Assembly (NCBI GenBank): GCA_964558415.1
Contig: CAZLDI010000005.1
Span: 1 to 64,000 of the forward strand
Direction of reading: 5' to 3'
DNA: 64,000 bases
From: CAZLDI01 sp964558415
GTDB lineage: Bacteria; Chloroflexota; Dehalococcoidia; SM23-28-2; RBG-16-64-32
Shown piece by piece: positions 58,228 through 64,000 of the stretch (positions are counted from its first letter, which is position 1; every line of letters starts with the position of its first letter). Under the pieces are notes generated by a model, which saw only the letters and a program-made list of their open reading frames with translations, searched no databases and was not told where the DNA came from. The position numbers were made by a program, and so were the translations under genes.

Positions 58228-60564
58228 ATGAACCTTCAGGAGGCCCTTCGGAGATTTCCGCAATGGATCCGCGAGAGCCGGAAGCGTCAACTGCTGACAG
58301 CGGCCCTGGGAATCGTGGCCGTCGCCGCGATAGGGGTTGCCGCCTACTTCGTCGCATTTGCCGGCGATGATGGCGACCGACAGTCCGTCGAGCAGAGCCC
58401 TTCACCCTCACCGCCGGCCGTCAGGGCATCGCCCAGGCCTCAGACGCCGAGTCCGTCTGCGACGGGCCCCGCGCTACCGGCGATAGTCGACGCTGAAGAG
58501 TTGTTCGTCGTGGACGCTGATGGCGGCGAGCCAGTTCTCATCCACCGGACGGCGGGGTATATCGGGCGCCAGATAGCCTGGTCGCCGAATGGGGAACGAC
58601 TGGCTTTCGCGGCGAGCGAGGGTGGCCAAATCGGGGTTTACGTCGCTGATGTTACCCGGCAGGCGAGGCTCGCGGTCCGGCTGGATAACGACTACGCACA
58701 GCTCGCCTGGTCTCCCGAGGGCGACCGTCTCGCCGTCGGTGGCACCGCGACCGGCGATGACGGAACCGCGAGCTCTGTACTGGCTGTCGTCGAGCCGGCA
58801 AGTCTCGAAATAACGGAGCTGTACTCAGAGCCGGTGCCGCCTGACGGGTCGCCTGTTACGTTGCTTTCGTGGACGCCGGATACCAGGCTCCTGTTCACCC
58901 GCGGCAACGACCTTGTAGCAATAGATACCGTCAGCCGGGCAGAGACTACGGTAGCTTCTGGCCTGGGCGAGATGCCCTCCCCCTACGGCAAATTCGACTT
59001 CGATGTATCGCCTGACGGCGCGCAGGTTGCGCTGGCCGTGCGGGAGAGCGGGGGCGACTGCACCTTTCTGGACCTGAGAAGCGTCGTGCTGGTACAACTT
59101 GCCGACGGCGTAACGAGCGAAGTCGTCACCGCCTGTGGGGTTGGTGATGTTGCGTGGTCACACGATGGGACCGAGCTGGCCTACTCGATCGGCGCAGGGG
59201 ACAAGGGGACATATGTACTGAACCTCGCCACCGGCCAGACCAAGAGGCTGACCACCGGGCAGGGGGTCGCTATCGATACGATCGATTGGGTGCCGGACGG
59301 CTCGGGCGTGGCGATTCGTGGTTGTTATGAGGGGTGCGGCAGTCCGCGGTTTGTGCCAATCTCTGGCGGCGATGAGCAGGTGCTCGCAAATCTGGACGGA
59401 CTGTACGGCGGTTTTGGCGGGTTTTCCCCTGACTCGAAGCAATTCTTGTACGGCGACGACGCTGTTCGACTGGGAACGTTGCGAGGTGATATCAGGGCCC
59501 TCACAACACCGGATCCTGGGGCCGGCTTTGGGGCAATGGCCTGGTCGCCGCGAGGAGACAAGGTGGCATACGTTGCCAGCGCGAACCAGGCGACCCGCGA
59601 GTATGCGGTGGACCTGCAGACCGGCGAGGTGACACGGCAGATCGCAGATTCGCGGCAAGGCAAGCTGTCACCGGACGGCAACCTGCGTGCTTACACGAAG
59701 TCAAAGGAACAGGGCGCCCCCGGACAATTCTGGGTCTCCGACGCCGACGGGAAGAACGAGCGACAGCTCAGCGGCGACAGCCCATCCTCATTTGAGTGGT
59801 CTCCTGACAGCACCCGGATCGCCTACGCCGAGGAATTGACCGACGCCGTCAACATTATCGACTTGGACTCTGGTCAGACTGTGCCGCTGGACATCGCCGC
59901 CGGCCACTACACTGTCGCCGGATGGTCCGCTGACGGATCGTTTCTGGCGCTCGTTTTCCTTGGAGTGGTGGAGGACGGAACGTTTCAGCCAAGAGGAGAG
60001 CTGACCGTAGTCGATGCGCGGGCAGGTACGGGTAAAGTCGTGGCCACGGGACTCAGCTCGTTTCCGTCCCTGCCGCTATGGTCGCCAGATGGATCGAGTC
60101 TACTCTTCACAACCAACGACGCCTCCCGCAACGCAGACCTTGTTATCGTTAACGCGGATGGGACGGGCGAGCGCAGACTCACTACGACTGCGAAGAGCGA
60201 ACATGGTGCCGCCTGGTCTCCAGACGGCGAAGCGATCGTCTTTCGGCGCGATGTCAGCAGCCCTCCGGACGCCTGGATCGAGGCGGTCTACGTCTTGCCG
60301 CTGGAGACGGGCCGGGAGAGTGAGCTGACGCGCTTCGAGCTGGGAAGCGGCGGAGCAGGTGACCGGCTGGCCTGGTCGGCTGATGGCGAGCGGCTGGCAA
60401 TGTTCGCCGGCGCGACTACCGATGCGGGGATATACGTTATCGAGGCGGACGGGTCCGGCGTTACCCACGTCGCGGCCACGTCTGGCGGCCGAGGCTACAG
60501 CGATCTTGCCTGGTCTGATGACGGCCGGCAGATTCTGTTCCGCTCATCCTACCAGGGGCTTTAG
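58228..60564 (+). CDS. membrane-anchored WD40/TolB-like beta-propeller protein
   Basis: A 778-residue exported protein. Near the N-terminus, after a basic segment (RESRKRQ), is one transmembrane helix (about 24-46), then a Pro/Ser-rich linker (SPSPSPP). The rest is a series of about a dozen TolB/PD40-type repeats with the pattern IAWSPNGERLAFA / LAWSPEGDRLAVG / ISWSPDGxxIxFR, typical of six- to eight-bladed propellers, probably more than one. It starts the exported-protein cluster; a long hairpin and GGGGG ribosome site precede ATG. Function, perhaps binding peptides or glycans, is unknown. Confidence 0.82.
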   Translation: MNLQEALRRFPQWIRESRKRQLLTAALGIVAVAAIGVAAYFVAFAGDDGDRQSVEQSPSPSPPAVRASPRPQTPSPSATGPALPAIVDAEELFVVDADGGEPVLIHRTAGYIGRQIAWSPNGERLAFAASEGGQIGVYVADVTRQARLAVRLDNDYAQLAWSPEGDRLAVGGTATGDDGTASSVLAVVEPASLEITELYSEPVPPDGSPVTLLSWTPDTRLLFTRGNDLVAIDTVSRAETTVASGLGEMPSPYGKFDFDVSPDGAQVALAVRESGGDCTFLDLRSVVLVQLADGVTSEVVTACGVGDVAWSHDGTELAYSIGAGDKGTYVLNLATGQTKRLTTGQGVAIDTIDWVPDGSGVAIRGCYEGCGSPRFVPISGGDEQVLANLDGLYGGFGGFSPDSKQFLYGDDAVRLGTLRGDIRALTTPDPGAGFGAMAWSPRGDKVAYVASANQATREYAVDLQTGEVTRQIADSRQGKLSPDGNLRAYTKSKEQGAPGQFWVSDADGKNERQLSGDSPSSFEWSPDSTRIAYAEELTDAVNIIDLDSGQTVPLDIAAGHYTVAGWSADGSFLALVFLGVVEDGTFQPRGELTVVDARAGTGKVVATGLSSFPSLPLWSPDGSSLLFTTNDASRNADLVIVNADGTGERRLTTTAKSEHGAAWSPDGEAIVFRRDVSSPPDAWIEAVYVLPLETGRESELTRFELGSGGAGDRLAWSADGERLAMFAGATTDAGIYVIEADGSGVTHVAATSGGRGYSDLAWSDDGRQILFRSSYQGL

Positions 60565-60655
60565 ACGGGAAGACATCGCATCGAGAGGGGGTTCCATGTC
60601 CATAACACCTTGTGCCAGGCGACCCGCAAGATCACTCGCTGAAGGAAGGCAAATC

Positions 60656-61852
60656 ATGCGACACGCGGGTCTATTCATGCCGGTGGCCGCGCTACTGCTT
60701 GTGGCCGCCTGCGGCGGCGACGGCGAGCCCGCCACGACGCCGACGGCCTCGGCCCCGGCGCTCGGCACTCCGAGCGCCGGAGCAACTGCGGTACCGAGCC
60801 CTTCGCCCCAAGTCGAAACGCTCGCTTTCGTCCGGGAGGGCGACATCTGGTTGATCAACGCCGAGGGTAGTGGGGAGCGGCGGGTGACGCGGCTAGGCAA
60901 CATCCTGTCCTTTTCCTGGATATCACCATTCGAAGTTGACGCCGTTACCAACGACGAGCCGCCGCGGCACCTGCTCATAGACTCGGAGGGTAACGCCAGC
61001 GAACTCCCCTTCCCGGCTGGCGGCTCTTGGTCACGAGACGGGGGCCTATATGTTGTATTGGAGGAGAGGGAGATCGCGGTCTACAACCAGACGGGCCGTG
61101 AAGTCGCCCGCATCCAGCTAGGCCAACTGAACCCGTTCCAGGACACGTTTAAAGAGGAGTGCGGAGAGCCACTTCTAGTCTTCGGGCAGCCGATCTTCTC
61201 GCCGAATGGACAGGCGCTGCTTGTGCCCATCAGCTGCCAGGTTCTGGAGGGTAGCGGCGGGCTCGCTGCCCCGATCTATGAGGTGACGTTCGAGGGTAGC
61301 GTTAAAGGCAGCGTCGATTTGCAGCCGGTCAACGTTGAATTTGGGCCCGCGTCTCCTGGCCGCATCTCGCCGGACGGCACGCGTATCGCACAGGAATACG
61401 GGTGGAAAAGTGGCCTCTGTCCTCCCCAAAGTTACTTGAGCGTATCCGATGTCCGCGGTGGCGGCAAGAAAGAGTTGACCCTCCGTGCAATAGACGAACT
61501 GCAACAGCAGCCTAGCGGGCAGGCATTCGGAGGCCCCGGCGGCTTCGATTGGTCGCCCGGGAGCGACACTGTCGTCGTCAGCTTCGATGTCGGCGTCTGT
61601 GATCTAGATGCGGAACCAGAACAGCAGTTCCGACCGCTCCTTGCCGGCCTCTACATCCTGAAGCTGGACGGCACAGCGGAAGAGAAGCTGGTGGACGGAG
61701 CGACATTCTCCCCTGCCTGGTCCCCTTCCGGTCAGTTCATCGCATATCTGGTTCCCGGGGACACGCCCGTCGTACGCCTGTTCGATCTGACCACTCGGCA
61801 GACAATCGACCTGACCCAAGGCGACCAGCCCGCCTGGCAGCCGCAACCGTAG
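60656..61852 (+). CDS. TolB-like beta-propeller lipoprotein
   Basis: A 398-residue lipoprotein. Lipobox LLLVAAC with the acylated Cys at residue 19, then a Pro/Ser/Thr linker rich in Ala. The mature domain carries PD40-like repeats: LAFVREGDIWLINAEGSGERRVT, FSPAWSPSGQFIAYLV and QPIFSPNGQALLVP. ATG at 60656 has AAGGAAGG upstream. Its stop TAG forms the first bases of the next gene's ribosome site. Likely sits on the outer face of the membrane beside the preceding propeller. Confidence 0.82.
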   Translation: MRHAGLFMPVAALLLVAACGGDGEPATTPTASAPALGTPSAGATAVPSPSPQVETLAFVREGDIWLINAEGSGERRVTRLGNILSFSWISPFEVDAVTNDEPPRHLLIDSEGNASELPFPAGGSWSRDGGLYVVLEEREIAVYNQTGREVARIQLGQLNPFQDTFKEECGEPLLVFGQPIFSPNGQALLVPISCQVLEGSGGLAAPIYEVTFEGSVKGSVDLQPVNVEFGPASPGRISPDGTRIAQEYGWKSGLCPPQSYLSVSDVRGGGKKELTLRAIDELQQQPSGQAFGGPGGFDWSPGSDTVVVSFDVGVCDLDAEPEQQFRPLLAGLYILKLDGTAEEKLVDGATFSPAWSPSGQFIAYLVPGDTPVVRLFDLTTRQTIDLTQGDQPAWQPQP

Positions 61853-61862
61853 GAGGTACGCA

Positions 61863-62627
61863 ATGCGATTCGCAATCCTGCTCGCCCCGCTGCTGGCACT
61901 GCTCGCCGCCTGCGACGGCGGCGAGGAACCGCAGCCCACGCCCAGGCCCTCTCCCTCCGTCTCGCGGCCATCGCCAACGCCGGAGGACACGGCGACGCCG
62001 ACGCCGACGGTTGAGGCGACAGCAATCGTTCAGGCGGAAGCCGACGGACTGGAGGGCTTCCGTGCCTTCGCCGCTCAAATAGAGGAAGCCGTTGCTAGTG
62101 GAGACGTTGAGTTCTTCCCGGGCCGAGCTGTGACTCGGCCGTACACGTGCACTGGCCAAGAGGAGTTCGTTCTAGCCTGCGTTGGTCAGACACCAGGCGC
62201 GATAGTAGAGACTTTTCGGGTCGGTTATCTTGGGAGCGAAGGCGTGTTCACCACCCTCGCCGATTATTCGGCCCGCCTTGACGACTTCTTCGGCACCGCG
62301 CGCCCAGACGTCAGCGACGAATTCGGTGATGGTACCCCCTTCCTGCATTCTGTTGCGGTCTCCTTGCCGCCCCACTACCTAGGTGAGTCGCCGCCGGAAG
62401 ACGGGGCTCCCGAAATCTATCAGGCCATCTTGACGGGCATCGTCGATCCAACGGGACAAGAAGGCCCTCACCGCCAGGCTCGGATCTCAAACTGGCTGTT
62501 CATCGACGGCTCGTGGCGCCTCACTTCCGATGCCGTTGCGGCCTCTTCCCGCTGGACCGCCGACTACCTCTCCGGTGATTGCGACGACTGCTACGACAGG
62601 TGGGAGCGCTGGGAGGCCAATAGGTGA
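61863..62627 (+). CDS. lipoprotein of unknown function
   Basis: A 254-residue lipoprotein with signal MRFAILLAPLLALLAAC and Cys17, then a Pro/Thr-rich stretch with ATPTPT-type repeats, then an alpha/beta domain of about 195 residues that I do not recognise. The sequence contains paired Cys (YTCTGQEEFVLAC near the middle; CDDCYDRW near the end), which may form disulfides outside the cell. TAGGAGGT ribosome site overlaps the stop codon of the upstream gene. Confidence 0.72.
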   Translation: MRFAILLAPLLALLAACDGGEEPQPTPRPSPSVSRPSPTPEDTATPTPTVEATAIVQAEADGLEGFRAFAAQIEEAVASGDVEFFPGRAVTRPYTCTGQEEFVLACVGQTPGAIVETFRVGYLGSEGVFTTLADYSARLDDFFGTARPDVSDEFGDGTPFLHSVAVSLPPHYLGESPPEDGAPEIYQAILTGIVDPTGQEGPHRQARISNWLFIDGSWRLTSDAVAASSRWTADYLSGDCDDCYDRWERWEANR

Positions 62628-62647
62628 GCGTCCTTGGGAGGTACCCC

Positions 62648-62725
62648 ATGCGATACGCCATCTTGCCCCTGCCGATCCGAACTCTTGCGCGATCGCCGCG
62701 GGTTGGCGCCAGAAGCGAACCGTGA
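62648..62725 (+). CDS. 25-residue leader ORF resembling a truncated lipoprotein start
   Basis: GGGAGG precedes an ATG encoding MRYAILPLPIRTLARSPRV, resembling the MRFAIL start of the lipoprotein gene upstream. The stop TGA overlaps the GTG of the next gene (GTGA), so it may be translated and coupled, or it may be a decayed duplicate of the lipoprotein's first codons. The hydrophobic stretch is too short for a signal peptide. Confidence 0.4.
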   Translation: MRYAILPLPIRTLARSPRVGARSEP

Positions 62726-63075
62726 ACACCTCGAGGTCTGCCGATCGCCTCTCGGCGGTGCTGGCAACGCTCACGGCGATCGCCGCCTTTGGCCTCTGGC
62801 TGGTCGTCCTGCCTCTGTTCGCCATGGGATCCGTGAACGAGGGGCCGGTGTACCGCATCCTCTTGGGACTGGCGTTTTTCTGTTGGCCGTTGGCCGGCGC
62901 CCTGGCCATCGTGGCAGCCCGCACGGTCGGTGCGCGGCCGCGAAGGGCCGCCCTGCTGCTTGTGTTTCCGGCCGTCGCGCTGGTCTTTCCCTTTTTCCTG
63001 CTTCCTGTTCTTCCCGTGGCGGGAGCCGTCCTCGCCGCGCGAGTGAAGCCGGCTGTCTATGAGTCCCAACCGTAG
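62722..63075 (+). CDS. small multipass membrane protein
   Basis: A 117-residue protein of three hydrophobic segments (about 13-36, 47-66 and 73-101), one of them Pro- and Leu-rich (FPAVALVFPFFLLPVLPVAGAV). No family is recognised. GTG 62722 is chosen as it overlaps the leader ORF's stop; the open frame extends upstream. It ends in ESQP with TAG leading into a new TAGGAGGT ribosome site, like the junction at 61,850. Confidence 0.55.
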   Translation: MNTSRSADRLSAVLATLTAIAAFGLWLVVLPLFAMGSVNEGPVYRILLGLAFFCWPLAGALAIVAARTVGARPRRAALLLVFPAVALVFPFFLLPVLPVAGAVLAARVKPAVYESQP

Positions 63076-63085
63076 GAGGTAAGCC

Positions 63086-64000
63086 ATGAATCCAATGAAC
63101 CTTCTCAATCAATTCCGTCGATGGCTGGGTGAGAGCCGCCGGAACCAGTTTCTCGCGGCCAGTGCAGTCCTCCTCGTAGTAGGGAGCTTGGTCGCAGTAG
63201 CGGTCGTCGCGGTCCCAGGGGACGGTGATGCCGAGCCGGAAGTCGTCGCACACACGGCCAGCCCGTCGCCTGCGTCGGCGGCGACCCGGACGCCTCGCCG
63301 GACTGCCACCGCTTCACCCACGTCGGAGGTCGAGAGGCCTGCTCCGGAGTCCCTCCTTCAGCCCGGCTACGTGCTCGACCAGTCGCTTGAGGTCAGCCTG
63401 GACGGCAGCGAAGCCGGGCAGATCGTTGTAATTAGTCACACCATCTCTCAAGTGCTGCTGTGCAGCGGCCAGGCGCTAGATCAAAAGACCGGTGAGCCAC
63501 TGCCGACACCGACGTCTGGCTGTGAAGACCTCACGTCCTCGGCGGTGCCAGCGAGGGAGGATTGCTCCCAGGATCCGAACCTCGGCCCCACTCCGTGCTG
63601 GTTCCGAGCGGAGGTGTTTGCCCACGATGACTCCGCCGGCTGGAGCAGCCGGCTCATCAGCAAGAACCACCGCGGTGGCGTCCAGGACTTGGGAGAGGCT
63701 CGGACTTTCCGCCTGGACGTCGAACGTGAGGCAGTAGTTCTCGCCTTCCATTACTGCACTGGCACTGGCTCTGGGTGTGGCTGGGTGCATGAGGTCGTCG
63801 CGATGCCAGGTGGCCAGGTCAAATCTGCCTACTCCAGCTGGCAGGCCCGGGAGACGATCGATGAGGACTCCGCGACGTTCGTCAATCCCGTCGTGTTCTT
63901 CCAAGATGCTTTCTGTTGCCCCAGCGGGATGCTGACCGACAAGCTCGCACTCGATCCGCTCACAGACGAACTCGGGGTGATTGACTCCCGTCTCGATGTT
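63086..64000 (+). CDS. membrane-anchored exported protein (partial, runs off the right edge)
   Basis: At least 305 residues with no stop before the window ends. The N-terminus (NLLNQFRRWLGESRRNQF) and following transmembrane helix (about 22-45) match the anchor of the 58,228 protein (ALRRFPQWIRESRKRQL...). A Ser/Pro/Thr/Ala linker follows (about 60-90), then a globular region with several Cys (CSGQ, CEDL, DCSQDPNLGPTPC, CTGTGSGCGW, CC). No family recognised. Ribosome site TAGGAGGT is shared with the previous stop. Function unknown. Confidence 0.7.
   Translation, partial: MNPMNLLNQFRRWLGESRRNQFLAASAVLLVVGSLVAVAVVAVPGDGDAEPEVVAHTASPSPASAATRTPRRTATASPTSEVERPAPESLLQPGYVLDQSLEVSLDGSEAGQIVVISHTISQVLLCSGQALDQKTGEPLPTPTSGCEDLTSSAVPAREDCSQDPNLGPTPCWFRAEVFAHDDSAGWSSRLISKNHRGGVQDLGEARTFRLDVEREAVVLAFHYCTGTGSGCGWVHEVVAMPGGQVKSAYSSWQARETIDEDSATFVNPVVFFQDAFCCPSGMLTDKLALDPLTDELGVIDSRLDV

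Overview
The window is a 64 kb stretch of a high-GC bacterial chromosome, dense with protein genes on both strands. It holds two tRNA genes and no rRNA, CRISPR array, insertion sequence or prophage. The mix of genes (luciferase-like oxidoreductase, CehA/McbA-type PHP hydrolase, cyclase-family hydrolase, DUF72, DUF4242, DUF5679 zinc ribbon, GYD, two Lon-type proteases, many TolB-like lipoproteins) and the use of TTG/GTG and apparently leaderless starts fit best with Chloroflexota, probably a free-living Dehalococcoidia-like lineage. This assignment is inference; no marker gene was compared.

Layout. 0-6.2 kb: gyrA, RidA-family protein, Hsp20 and Lon on the + strand. 6.2-17.7 kb: a 2-hydroxyacid dehydrogenase and a phosphoesterase (minus), then a + strand housekeeping run: thiL-tsaE-tsaB (overlapping), ndk, a LonB/C-type protease overlapping an acyl-ACP desaturase, DinB-type protein, rsfS (minus), mnmA and two small membrane proteins. 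17.7-21.3 kb: class III cyclase-TPR protein, DUF4242 protein, two tRNA-Ser genes, DUF72 protein and a repeat-like non-coding block. 21.3-29 kb: luciferase-like oxidoreductase and a minus-strand catabolic operon (PHP hydrolase, DUF695, internally deleted GH38 mannosidase, cyclase-family hydrolase, M20 amidohydrolase, GNAT), then a tandem universal stress protein. 29-33 kb: nagA and a compact cyclic-di-GMP cassette (GGDEF, HD-GYP, tandem-repeat protein, orphan winged helix). 33-40 kb: PIG-L deacetylase, a HEPN-like protein and an unknown protein lodged among gene remnants, DUF2652-SRPBCC protein, frameshifted ceramidase-like gene and a GNAT-threonine dehydratase fusion. 40-45.6 kb: a Gfo/Idh-GNAT-MFS-DegT operon that looks like synthesis and export of an amino sugar, divergent from an SDR gene. 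45.7-57.8 kb: GAF-HD-GYP protein, DNA polymerase IV, LOG protein, enoyl-CoA hydratase, DUF5679 zinc ribbon, VOC protein, a two-component system facing two secreted proteins, a PadR operon, MBL hydrolase and HpcH/HpaI aldolase. 57.8-64 kb: a cluster of membrane-anchored and lipoprotein beta-propeller-type proteins running off the right edge.

Most notable: (1) the DUF2652/PIG-L junction at 33.8-36.1 kb keeps a 5' remnant of a second PIG-L gene and a 3' remnant of a second DUF2652 gene around two unknown genes, one with an RNKAAH HEPN-type motif; this looks like a small gene-exchange site. (2) Two genes (rsfS and the PHP hydrolase) have coding sequence extending upstream of any ATG/GTG/TTG and carry a Shine-Dalgarno before an in-frame CTG. 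(3) The c-di-GMP cassette pairs synthesis and breakdown enzymes with an unstudied tandem-repeat protein and a stand-alone DNA-binding domain. (4) The exported-protein cluster reuses one anchor design and one stop/ribosome-binding-site module.
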